64,000 nucleotides of DNA from Polytrichum commune (lineage: Eukaryota > Streptophyta > Polytrichopsida > Polytrichales > Polytrichaceae), in the NCBI GenBank assembly GCA_950295325.1, contig OX485807.1, positions 37,166,440 to 37,230,439 of the forward strand, read 5' to 3'. Made by a program: the position numbers and the translations under genes. Below the pieces are notes generated by a model. That model was not told the DNA's origin. It searched no databases and worked only from the letters and a program-made list of their open reading frames with translations. Shown one piece after another: positions 45,083 to 56,745 of this stretch. Position 1 is the stretch's first letter. Each line of letters starts with the position of its first letter.

Positions 45083-46560
45083 TGCTAACCAGACTTCCAC
45101 AAACTTGTGCGACCAAGTCCTTCTTGTTGATTCTTTACTAATCCCTTTCCGGGGTAGGATGGATTTCACCAAACCCGCCTCTTCGATCAACCAAAAAGTT
45201 CCTCGTGACCAGATCACGCCGATCAGTACAAAAAGCTTGTTTTGCACAACCTGTTTTGCACAACCAAACAAGCTACAGCGATCAGCCTCGTGATCACCAC
45301 TCCCACTTCTGCACAACAAGTTACCAGGCTGCTTGACTACCCCATAAGCCTCCAAAAAGGAAACAAGAGAATGTCGAATGCTCACAACAATAGACACCGA
45401 CAACACACAGGTCTCAAAATTCACGACCCTCACGGATCGCTCCCTCACTCTCTCAGGTCCCCGATCCTACGATCACCACAACACAAAGTCCTGGTGCAAA
45501 TCAAATGCAATGCCGATTGCAACCAACACCCACGCAGACCTGCCACCGCCTCCCCTGCCAACACCGACCTCACTAACTCAACCCACTCTCTGCAATACAC
45601 TTCCCTCGAACACCCAAGGCTGATGTTACAACGTCCACTGTGCAAGCCCAAGGACACATGCCCAACCCAACCCAAGGCCACCACCCCTACACACATGAAT
45701 CAAAGATTGCTACAACCAACCGGCTCCCACTCTCCCCTGCCAATTTACTCCCGCACCAATCACCGACCAGATCCCCAACCCGCCTAAAGAGTAGGTGGCA
45801 CCAAAGCAGCAGAAGAAGGAAAACTGTGTTTCCACCCGTACCAAGTTGCGAGTTGCCACAGCGATCGTTCGAAACAAAACCAAGTTGCAACAACAGTTGG
45901 AGTTGGTTGGGGTTTGTTGTTTGTTGGCGGCGTCTCGGTGTCTCCGGACTCAGAATGATGATGATGATGTTGTTGGGACTTCTACTACCTGAACACAAAC
46001 TGCTGCTGTGCAGTGTTGTGTGGCTTCCTCAGCGGCGCCCCTCGCGTTATAAGCTGGCCCCTGCAACACAGGTGGAGGGATGGATGGTCACTCCCTTCCC
46101 CTTTGCCCCTGTCCTCCTCTCCCCTCCTCTCCTCTCCTTAACCCTGGCCCCACCTCCGCTTCCAAATACAACCAAAATGCACCAAAACGAACAAATTCCT
46201 CCCTCCTTCTCCGGCTTCCTTCTGATTTTTTCTACTCCCCTGTCGCCTTTTGACCCCACCACTCTCACACTACATACCCCGTCACCCCCCTTCCCCGGCG
46301 CCCGTCGCCCACTGCCCCCCGGGCCCCCGTGAAATCGAAGATCCCAGCACAGCAAAGCTGCTCCTCGGTTCCTCCGACGCTGCTGCGCATTCAACGCTTT
46401 TGTGCCTGTCACGCTCTACCTCACAATTTGCCCCGGCTTCTTCCTCCTCCTTCTTATATTATTTACTGCTGGGGGAGCGACGGTGAAATGAATCTGGAGG
46501 GCCAAGAAAGCTGCGACGAGCGCTGTCCGCTGGCACCAGCGCCGATCGATCGATCAATCG
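45083..46560 (-). promoter_or_regulatory. Upstream region of the AGPase large-subunit gene
   Basis: Relative to the gene this is the 5' flank. It is GC- and pyrimidine-rich with CCCCTCCTCTCC-type runs (46,110-46,330) and ends near GATCGATCGATC (46,544) and an A-rich run (46,588-46,620). The reading frame of exon 1 stays open upstream to about 45,448, but that extension is not like a transit peptide. Long frames on the other strand (45,242-46,332) reflect base composition. Confidence 0.4.
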
Positions 46561-49399
46561 ATGACCCAGTTGATTGACATACCGATGAAAGCAAAAAAAA
46601 AATTTAAAAAAAAAAAAAACAACAACAACAACAAAAGGCAAAATGGAAACAATTTTCCCAAAAGAGTAGCGCGAGGGGATGAGCCGTCGACGCAGTAAAA
46701 TAATACTTACACTTACACCGCAGGGAGTCTCCCACGAGGAGAGATCCCCGGAAGCAGGGACCCACCTCATTCATCCATACAGATGGACGACATCCCATTC
46801 TCATCCAGTGCTCATGCACTGTGGCGCTGCTAGGCGGGTTACAGGTGGCCTCGCGTTGTACTACGGAAGGATGGTCTCCGCGTCCGTGGATGAGGTTTGG
46901 CTCTGTAGTGGATGAAGGTCGTCCCGAGGGACGAGTATTGGTGAATGTGGGTCGTTCGCTGGTGACGGCGGTTGGGCCCAGCCACTGCCAGGGCGACAGG
47001 TGGAGTGGTGTGGATGAATGTTGTCGATGACAGTTCGTTGGGAGGGTTAGTTGAGACGGCGGCAGGGGGGTGGCTGGGACTGGACCGGTGGGGATGCTAA
47101 ATTGGGTGAGGGGGGGGGCTTTTTAATGAGCATTTTTTTTATCATTCAATATATGGGAGGACGGGACTTTCCGAAAGCGGCTTAGTGTTGTTGGAATCAC
47201 CTCAGCTCTGTAGTTGCCTGGCCTCGAATAAGGGTTAGTGAGCAAACCATGGATTTCGGCGAACCAACCCTTACACTCATTCCTTGTTGAATGCCTAAAC
47301 CCTTGCCTTCAAGGAACCAGTGTACAGGTTGGTTCGCCCCAGCCCTTCAAATCATGCATGGAAGGTGTTGTGAGAATCGCTTCAGCTTTGTACACTCTAA
47401 CCTCGTTTATACAACACCCTCGATATTATGACACATTTTTGCACGACCTCATTTTTTAGTCCAAAACTCCCTCTTTTATATGACGTACGTACAACACTCG
47501 ATGATGCAACATTTACAATCTACGGCTGGTCATGTTAAAGAGGTAGTTTATGCTAAATTTTCATTTGTCTAGGTTATGTACATCTAAAATACATCCATTT
47601 TCACTTGGGAACTACTTGGGAACTTCACTTACCATTGGGAACTTGATGAGAATTAGGGTTACTAGTGCAGAATGGACATGGTTAGGGTTAAAGTGGCCTC
47701 CTACCTAATTTGTTGCTAAACGTCGTGCATCATTGTTGTTTAGTTTTCTTATCAAATAATTTTTTATATATAGGTGTTAATGGAATCATTGGTTTTCAAA
47801 AGCTAGTAGGGAATTCATATTTGATGACAGATGCTAACTTGGGTAGGCAACACCAAAGATCTTTGGACTCTTGTTTCAAGAGTTCCTAAGAACATTTGTA
47901 TTTGTTGGCTCTGTCTATAGGACAAAGACTATGCATGAACTTCTATGTTTCAAGAGCAAATTTCCTAACCACTTTGTGTTCACACTTGGACATTACTTGT
48001 TCATGTTATTTTTGGTCCAATTTATTTAACGTGGATGGTGAAAGCTTGCAACCTTGGACAACTAACCAGCTAATTCAATTAATAATTAACTAGTTGCCTT
48101 TCATAACTATAGTTGTTCACAATGTGACCTGCCAAAAAATGTAGTCAACTATAGTTGTTCTAAAATCCAATTAACTATAGTGTGTATATATAGTGTATAT
48201 AGTGTATATATATATAGTTGTTCCCCAAAATGTATTGAAGAAAAACTAATTGACTATAGTTGGTTTTAGGTATAGTAAATAACCATGGACTGGCAGGAGC
48301 AAAGTGTACAACTATAATTATAGTTTTTCATAAGAAAGGACAGAGCCTCACGGTTCTACCGTTTTCTTGTTTGGAGTTACACGTTATTATTTCACACCGT
48401 CTATATTGCTTAAAACTCATTGTATATATCATACTACTTACGTTGTCGTATTCCCTCGATAATTTGACAACTTTACACCATTTGTCATATTAATGAGAAG
48501 ACGACACCTCGATAATACGACACTACTTTTGTGTGTGTTCCCAACCGTGTCATGCTAAAGAGGGAGAACAGTACAGTAGTTGCCTGGCCTCGAATAAGGG
48601 TTAGTGATGAAATCGTGTATTGGAAGGTGGAGTGGTGGAGTGGAGGACGACTAAATGGAGAGAGGGGGATAAGTCCCAAGGGGGCATTATGTTATATTTG
48701 CGAAAGCTGCTGTGTGTCCTTCTGTTGTGATCGAAACACATCAATAAAAAAATATTGGATGACAGTTAAAGCAACCCAATATTAGTTGTTGTGGCTTCGA
48801 CTCTCCAATCTCGCATATTATTGAGCGGGAAAAAGTGAACTACTTATTGGTCACCGAGTGTGGAGCCTTGATTTGCAAGCCGAGTGTTTATATTGGAGGG
48901 TGGAGATTACATGTCTCAGAGCATTATTTAGCGGAGTGACCATGTTGGGTGGGCCCGGGAATATGCACGTAAGGTGCCAGAATTATACCTTACATATGCT
49001 TGTCAGTAAATACATTCAGCCTGGAAAACGAGTGGGATTTGAGTGAAGCATTGTCGATGAATGTTATTAGAACGGAACGGCTGATAGCGGTTGAATAATG
49101 TTCTACTAGCATGAATGTTAATGGGTTTGGAGCACAACAACTATGAGATTTCACTAGTATAAAAGAAGGGCTCTTTTGAACACTTGGTCACATTGTCAAA
49201 ATGAGCACGGTCCTTTTAACCGGGCGTTCATGGAGCCATTGTGTTGGTTTAGGCAAGTTGTTAACCATATTGCTTGAAGTTGATTATTGTATTCACGCAT
49301 TTCATGGCTAGGTCCCACTGTGGCTTTTTGTGAGCCTCCCTCTAATAGATCCTCAAGTACATCGAGTTACTCGGGTACCTAGACATCAATGTAGCTATA
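46561..49399. other. Intergenic DNA with short repeats
   Basis: No gene is recognised. A 32-base segment (47,210-47,241, GTAGTTGCCTGGCCTCGAAT onward) recurs without change at 48,576-48,607. CTCGATAAT/CGACAC-type motifs cluster near 47,410-47,500 and 48,450-48,530. A TATAGTTG-rich block lies at 48,105-48,250. Confidence 0.5.
47258..47339. repeat. 82-bp hairpin, copy 2
   Basis: GGCGAACCAACCC pairs with the distal GGTTGGTTCGCC, and CATTCCTTG pairs with CAAGGAACC. It is the inverted, diverged relative of 32,891-32,973. Confidence 0.65.
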
Positions 49400-49897
49400 G
49401 GGCTACTACACACACAAGATTGAGGGCCCGTGACCAATGCACTTCAAGCACCCTCGTTCATGGAAAAGGCGGAGCCAATCCAAGTTCACTTCACACTACG
49501 CTCAAGGGACCAATGGAGTAAGCAAATGCAAGATGGGTGTATAGTCTACATGGATTCCTACGTGGCATCAAATGGATCATGTTTCATGGTCCCTTGAATT
49601 GTTGTCAAACCCCGCCTTTGGAGGTAGGCCTAACACAAAACCAAGAGACCATGGCACTACGAAAGTTCACAACCATTGATTTATTATATTTGGTCATGTG
49701 TGACGACCCACATGAATAGAAATTCATTGAAATAGCATTTGGTTGAGGACCCAGTCACATATGGCTTCACACTACACTTGAGGATTTGTGATCACACTGC
49801 GTGATTTTGAAGATGTCTTGAAACGGCCTTTGGGCACTTTCATTTGCGCTCTCACAATTTCATGATCATGGCTCTTGGCTCATGTGTGAAGTGGCCC
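49400..49897 (+). mobile_element. Non-autonomous TIR element, family T1 copy 2
   Basis: This is a full-length relative of 6,636-7,134, alike throughout (for example GAGGTAGGCCTAACACAAAAC and TGAAATAGCATTTGGTTGAG). It has inverted ends GGGC(C/T)AC... and no coding capacity. No clean target duplication is visible. Confidence 0.7.
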
Positions 49898-50230
49898 TAA
49901 ACATGTAAGGAAAACTCAATTTTAGAAAATTCCCCCTTCCTTGTGCCCTCCTCCCCCCCCCCCCCCCCCTTCTTCTCAAATGTAAATCATGCATTACCCC
50001 AACCTCTTCCAAATAATTTGTGCTCATCAAAATATAATTTTCTTCAGCTAATAATTACGATGATGAGTCCAACACATTTTTCTCTACATGCATTATATCC
50101 AAAATATGGCGGACTAGCAATCCTTATAACAACAATAAATCGAACAATCAATACCTCCTCCACAAAAGTTTGTATTGTAACCATCAAACACTTTTACAAA
50201 AGGCGTGAAGATAGTGAACATGTGAACCTC

Positions 50231-50683
50231 TACAACGTTTATAGTATTTGGTGTCACGTGCGTAATAGTGAAACCTACCCTATTTCGAGGCGTATGCTAA
50301 GTTACACAAACTTCATCATTAGTGTCATCTCGTGACACTTGACATTTAAGTGTGTTTACTAATATTGGCATGACTATGTTTAATAATGTTATGAGGTGTA
50401 TATACCGATGTTACACAGTGGGCTACGAGTGAACTAAAGTGTACGCAAATGACACTTGGCATTAGTATGCTCAATAATATTTTCCGCCTTGCATACTAAA
50501 ACGATAAACTATCATCTCAAGTATTCCAGTTTGTATTATTAAATGTCATAATGTAAATAGTACTTATGTTGGCTAATAGTGTCATATTGGCAATTTGCAA
50601 ACATGACACTTTGAAACCTTTAGGCATCTAGTTTAGGCCCTTTGCAAATAGTGTGCGTGACACTAAAGACCATAAATGGTGTA
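50231..50683. mobile_element. Non-autonomous TIR element, family T2 copy A
   Basis: The left end TACAACGTTTATAGTATTTG and the complement of the right end (TACACCATTTATGGTCTTTA) are inverted relatives, each running into GTGTCAC. The interior resembles copy B (59,597-60,160) in inverted orientation. No coding capacity. Confidence 0.55.
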
Positions 50684-50830
50684 ATTATGAGGATGGTGAA
50701 AACGTGCCTCCCATCCACACAATTTTGGGGGTTTGAAGAGCAAATGGATTTAGCAAGGAAACGGCAAGCATTAATGGTAGTGGGCAATGTGGTTGAGCCT
50801 GATCTAACTATCGTCCCGTGAATAAAATTA

Positions 50831-51480
50831 TATATCGTAGACATGCTACTAACCGTGCAGCACCACTTACCGTGCATGTCACGATACTCTACCATGCCAC
50901 TTACCGTGTACTTATAATCTCGGCCGTCAAATTATATCACATGCAATCTCAACCGTCCGATGTCTCTCAAACTCAATCATGACCACGCCAATGACCTAAA
51001 ACATCACTGTCAACTCACACTCATCATGGAGTTTCCTTCAGTCGAATCACATAGCAAGGTGTAGATGTAGCAATTTGATGAAGATGAAAAGAGCAGACCT
51101 TGCCAGGGCCAAAAAAGAAGCAAAAATTTCAACAACAACTTGAGAAGAAAATGGCTACACAAGTCAAAAGGACAATATCAAAACCTCGTCAATTTCCTAT
51201 GCCTACAAAGAAGAGGGCAACATTTGTAGCTCCTTTAGTGAAACCTAACATGCACGGTTAGTGAATGGCACATTGATCACACATTGATGCATATAGTTGT
51301 GAACTTGATTGTAGAAAGGTTACAACTTTTCAAATACAATTGTCATTTCATTTTACCACAATACTCTCATCTCATTTACTAATTACAAAATTTAAAAAAA
51401 AAATTAAAAAGGTTTAACCCACCTTGTGGAAAACCATTTGAAACCCAAATATGCACGGTTAGTAGCATGTCTACGATATA
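50831..51480. mobile_element. Candidate 650-bp element with perfect 29-bp inverted ends
   Basis: TATATCGTAGACATGCTACT onward (50,831-50,859) is exactly complementary to 51,452-51,480. A third partial match, TGCACGGTTAGT, lies inside at about 51,252. No gene is seen between the arms. The boundaries and target duplications are uncertain. Confidence 0.6.
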
Positions 51481-54480
51481 TGCAGAGCCTAAGTGATAGG
51501 GGGGATGATTTGAGGACTTTTGTGGAGCAACACTCAAGGGATTTGCCACATCACACTACGGGAGTTCTTCCTCTCGCATTGCCATTCTAGGAAGCCTACA
51601 AGAAGGCACTATCAAAACCTACCCGTGTTTTACTAGGCCATGCATTTGACTCGCCAACTATGTTGATTATCCCAATTAGTGTGTGTTGCTACACACAATT
51701 GGGTAATTAGCAAGATTCTGGCTTTTAACCTGAGTTATGCAGACCTAATCTTTAATATTTGAATAAACTTGAAAGTTATGAGAGTCGAGTCAGATTTACA
51801 AGATTAAAATGCCTTTGGTTGATCAGTGTTTATAAATCAAAATAAGTATTCATTGACCCAATATTTGAGAAAAAATTGTTACATGTCAAAGAAGCCATAA
51901 ATAGTCTGATTGTTGTTCCTTGAAATTAAATAATTAAATAATTAAATAATGTCAGGCAATCTGATGTGAATTTGAGCATGTTGGCCCTACCCTGCTCACG
52001 AATCCTCTTGGTGTGGGGTGGAGTTTACTGCCTACCTTGCGGTGGGTGGGCTCTTGGCTTCCTACCTACCTAGCTAGTTTTTTCATGTCAAGTAGAGAGA
52101 AGATTTCATAGCGGGAATTGAATCACCAACCACTTCATTCAAAAATAGGTACCTCTCCATTATCACCCGGTAGTTTAGGATCATTTTGAACCATATTGTT
52201 CCTTGAAAATATCGCAGTGCTCGTTATACCTGCATCGAATCAGTTGTCAAGCCTTGAAAACATGAGGCTTGGGATCCGTGACATCTACATATAAACTAAT
52301 CCATCATAGATGAGGGGGCTCCACTAACAAAAGTCCCCTACAAGATTGAGGGCCATGTCATTTCAATTCGACACCACTGCACTCATCAAATTCTTTGACT
52401 TTGTTTTCATAGTCAACTCATCTTCAAATACGTACTAATTTACATGTTATAATACAATTCACTATCTTCTCACCTTCACAATGGATGAGTTTACGTAGAT
52501 ACCACGAATTCCTAGCCAAAACCTAAACCAACTAATACCATGAACTCAAGCTTAAATTTCAAATAAATACATAGTAAATGCAATTTGCACAACATAGGAT
52601 ATTGTCACAACATTTGCACCGTGATCAATCATATCATCACCATATTCGGTGCACAATACCCACAAGGGGGTGTAATATAATCTTGCCCCTCCTAAGTTTG
52701 TTGTTCATTCATTCCAATTGTGGTCCACTTTACCAGATTGGGGTCTATGACCCCGGATTAGATGTTGTTCTAACTACATCTAGAAACCCACATGTTGGGG
52801 TATACATCGTATCTCTGCACTTTCACCCTTGGTAGGTGTCAAAAACCTTTAACCCTTTGTCACCCATTGAATGTTCCACAACAATTGTCGGAGGGGAGAG
52901 CGAACCAGGGAGTGGAGAGTGAAAACATTGGTTTTTTTATTGTGAAACTTGGTGATTGTTATTTTAAGCTATATTAACTTGTAAATTGGGATCGGAGACT
53001 TTAAATCAATGTAGTGAATTTAATTTGGGATGAATCAACAAGTAACCTACAGGGGTCCAATTTTTACTATTACCCCCTAGTAGTTGTGAGGTGACCAAAC
53101 CGCTTGTCATCCTTCCACACCTTTACCTTGCCCAAAGCATATAAATCACAAAGGTGGGGGGGGGAGACATGACCTAGATTTCAAGCTCATGAGTCGGCCA
53201 TAAGAAAAAAAAACCGCCTTGATCAAGGCACACTTGCCTAATTCGGTTACTTATCTTAACTAGGCACTTATACTTGAGTTCCCCCCCCCCCCAATTATGT
53301 TGGGTATTGAGCTTAGAATAGTTATCATATTATGAGCTCGTCACCTAATCTATGTTAAACATACATATTTTTGGTATCCACTCATGGAGCCACACCAAAC
53401 CATGTATCAACCAATACAACCCTTGAATGAGCACATAACTATTCAATATGGAAATGAATAAGATTTTTCATATGAGTTGTAGAAACTACGAGCAACATAA
53501 CGATATTAAGCAACTGGATGATGGTCGCTTCCCAAAGAAACATGCAACTCTAAATGTATAGCTACTCGTTCAAAACTACAGGATACACAACTTGAGTGCT
53601 CCACATAAACGGGAGATCCCATAATTAAAAGAGAATTGTGCTCGTCCAATACATGATCCCACAAAACGCAACCAATATAGGGGATTGATTAAGCCAACAA
53701 ACCACTCAAGACCTCTCTACCTTAATGTTATGAAAGTGGCTATGGCCTCGATTTGGATTTGATAACCATCTTAATGGTGTGTTTCATAGTCTAAGAAGGA
53801 GTGGGCTAGTCTGAAAAAAGTAACCATTCAAGACACCTCCACGTCTAGTACATAGAAGGACCTTTTTTCCCCTTTGAATTGTATAGTAATTCAATTAAAT
53901 CATGATCTTCTTCATGCATGCCTGCATGCATATTGTGGGCCTTCAAGCAAGCATGGGGCGCCACCTGGGGCCGCTATGTCTACCTACCTCACCTTCGTTT
54001 AGGTTCTATCCTCTCTCCTCCATATCGTATACTTTCTTATACCTATTGGAAGCTTTCAACCTTCCGAAACGCGGCCCCTTGTGTAACATTTACAACCTAA
54101 GAAGTTATTAGGATGACATAGTACATACCTATATTTGACCCCCCCCCCCAACATTATCATCTACTACAACACTCATTAACCCAATTAGTGCATGTAATTA
54201 TTTGCAATTACCTAATTACCGAGAATATAATATTCTACCAAGCAAAGTCATTTATGTTTTCATAACGTCCGAACAACTTATTCAACTTCCGTTAGTAACA
54301 ATGAAACTCCTGAGGTAAGATTATGTTGCATTGTGCAACTCCGTATAGTAACACGCACTAATCGGGATGATCAATGTACATTACTCCAATACACGAGTTT
54401 TAAATTGTAACATGACATGTTAGTGCTTGATTGAATCAAAATAAATTATATATATATATATATATATATTTCAATATGGT
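51481..54480. other. AT-rich intergenic DNA
   Basis: Apart from a diverged SINE at about 51,960-52,190 nothing is recognised. Poly-C runs lie at 53,281-53,292 and 54,141-54,149, and a (TA)n block at 54,447-54,469. Confidence 0.55.
51960..52190 (-). mobile_element. SINE family 2, diverged minus-strand copy
   Basis: On the minus strand this segment reads like the SINE at 33,397: CTACCGGGTGATAATGGAGAG matches ATACCGGATGATGGTGGAGA, followed by GGTTGGTGATTCAATTCCCG (B-box region) and TGAAATCTTCTCTCTACTTG. The 3' half differs, so it may be a subfamily or a recombinant. Confidence 0.6.
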
Positions 54481-54494
54481 TCGTGACAACATGA

Positions 54495-54645
54495 AGCACA
54501 TGCGTTCATTCATGTGAGTCCAAAGAATATAACTACGGGATGCCCCAACCGTAGTGCAAGGAGACTCATACCAAGTTTGAATCTACACTAGGTTGGAGCA
54601 TCCCATGGTTATATTCTCATGGTCCACATGGACGAACACACATTG
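54495..54645. repeat. Long imperfect hairpin
   Basis: CATGTGAGTCC...GAATATAACTACGGGATGCC (from 54,511) pairs with GGGTTGGAGCATCCCATGG...-type sequence up to CCACATG (54,630), with a loop of about 30 bases. Stem similarity extends a little beyond these limits. The size and structure would suit a miniature foldback element or a small-RNA precursor. Confidence 0.65.
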
Positions 54646-54670
54646 CTTGATAATGTTACATCCCATTTGC

Positions 54671-54832
54671 TAACGAACATAACTTTATTCATCTCCATAA
54701 CAGTGTTATGTAGCACTAACAATATTTTGTAGAATATTCTTCACAACTAGACATGAATGGAAGGAATATTCTACAAAATATTGTCAATCCCACATAACGA
54801 TGTTATGGATCTGAATAATGTTATGAAAGTAT
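54671..54832. repeat. Hairpin with perfect 21-bp inner stem
   Basis: The inner arms 54,719-54,739 and 54,764-54,784 are exact complements around a 24-base loop. Imperfect pairing extends outward through CATAAC and TTATTCA segments to about 70 bp per arm. It follows the hairpin at 54,495-54,645. Confidence 0.75.
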
Positions 54833-55290
54833 GTTTTTTTTGTATTGTTCTAAGAATAGAGCCACGGGGTAGTGCTCTCAAAATGCTTAAAGTGTTGTTG
54901 GTTTATGACACCCACCTTCTAGCTACCTGACATACATTCTTTCACATCTGAAAGGCATCCTCGGAATAAAAATACAAATATCTAGAATATGTGAGGAGTC
55001 AACACGTGTGCCGAGGGTGGCAATGGGATCGAGACTCGTGCGGTGACCGTGGCCACCTTGGAGTGTGCAGTTTGAAAGATAGGTTTAGGGACGTCGATGA
55101 TGGGATCCCAAGCACATGAAAGTGTCTCTTTGGTATTGTTATTGTTGTTGTTGCTTGTTGCTTGTTGTTGTTTTTTTTTTTTTGGTTTTTTTTTTGTCCT
55201 CCTTTTTTTTTTTCAAGGTACAAATTGAACACATTCAGTCAGACACATAAAGTGCACTTGGCATGTGGGGTGTATGACAAAACTGTCTAA

Positions 55291-55880
55291 GGGCCACTTC
55301 ACACATGAGCCAAGAGCCGTGACCTTGTAATGGTGAGGACCCTTGACTCTCATCCAAAGGCCGCACCATGGGTGTTGGGAAAGCCGTTTTATGTAATCTT
55401 GGGCCCTCAAGCATAGTGTGAAGTGAGAGTGAACCATGTTGTGGGATCATTGCATATTTTGTTGGCGGAAAAAGAGGGGAGGGTTTGGTTTAATATAATA
55501 TGTCTCAAACTTTATCAATTTAAGAGAAATATTTGGTGGTATTTGTCTATCTTGGAATTTCTTATGGAATATGCCTTACAGTCTATCCTGAAATATGTCA
55601 TGTTGGAAAAAATATTAAAAAAATCATGGTCTCCTGGAATTTGTGTCAGGCCCACCTCTTGGAGGTGGGTCTGACGCAAATTCCGGTAGACCATGCACCC
55701 TTATCCACAACCTGCCATGTAGGACTCCATGTAGACTTTTCATCCACAAACTTTTCTTTGGGCCTTTAGGCCTTCACCTCCTAGTGTGAAGTGAACTTGG
55801 ACGGTCTCCGCCTTTTCGACCAATGAGAGCTCTTACATTGCCATGGTCAGGGGCCTTCAGCCTTGTGTGTGAAGTGGCCC
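55291..55880 (-). mobile_element. Non-autonomous TIR element, family T1 copy 3, with TAA duplications
   Basis: The element starts GGGCCACTTCACACATGAGC and ends with the complement of GGGCCACTTCACACACAAGG. TAA flanks it on both sides (55,288-55,290 and 55,881-55,883), as for PIF/Harbinger insertions. It is inverted relative to copies 1 and 2. Near 55,657 there is a central near-perfect palindrome of about 66 bases around CACCTCTTGGAGGTG. Confidence 0.75.
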
Positions 55881-56029
55881 TAATTAACTTCAATGGTGCA
55901 CACCCTTCATGTTGTTGCAAACCCCACCTTTTTCATGTGTTCAAGATGGTATGCATGTGTTATTAGATTAGTTTCTTTTTCTTTTTCTTTTTCTTTTCTT
56001 TTCTCATATGCTAATGTGTGTCTTGAAAT

Positions 56030-56745
56030 AAAGTAGAGGCGCCCATAATTGATCACTAAGAGTGTATGCGCAAGATTTGGAGAAGTAAAAGGTTTTGCAA
56101 TTTTTTTATAAATCAAGGACTATAACTTTTTTGGTTATTTCATTTCTTAAATTGAAGTTTTAAAGCCAAAAGGTGGTCCAACTATATTAACAATGTCTAG
56201 AGTTTGCCATAACCGCTCATTTTAACTACTCGTTCCTCCTTACTATAGCACACATAATCAGGACATGTGTCATGGCATTATTGGTTCCAACCTGATCAAA
56301 ATATAACCCCAACTTGAATTTAGTCCAAGCCCAATCAAAATTTCGGTACCCTATAGCTTGCCGATGGGGTCTTGATCACGAACATGTGCCTCTACTATGG
56401 GCTTCACTTGTTCTTGGGCTCAAGAATCCTTGGTAATTTTTTGAGAAACCTATCAATAGTAGCATAGAGTAGAGGTGCATATAACCGATTACTAAAGATA
56501 TTATGCGTCAGGTTTGGGGAGGTACAAGGCACTGCAATTTTTCCCCGTCTAGGAAGATAGAATCAAGAGGATTGCAAAATTCAATAATTATATTCCTTAA
56601 ATTGAGAATATTGTGAATTTGTGAAGCCAAAAGCTACCCCCATACGTATTACCAATGTCTAGAGCATGCCATAACAACCCATTTTAACCACTCATTCCTC
56701 CTCACTTTAGCACTCAAACCCATGACATTTGTCATGTCATTGGTA
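56030..56745 (-). repeat. Dispersed repeat family R1, two minus-strand copies in tandem
   Basis: 56,030-56,410 and 56,465-56,745 are two diverged copies on the minus strand of the repeat at 29,990-30,410. Both carry AGTAGAGG(C/T)GC, then CCAATGTCTAGAG-type and TAAC(C/A)(G/A)C(T/C)CATTTTAAC sequences. Confidence 0.65.

Noticed and set aside
45242-46412. Plus- and minus-strand genes in the AGPase upstream region
   Set aside because: The open frames arise from pyrimidine-rich composition; they have no recognisable domains and overlap each other on both strands.
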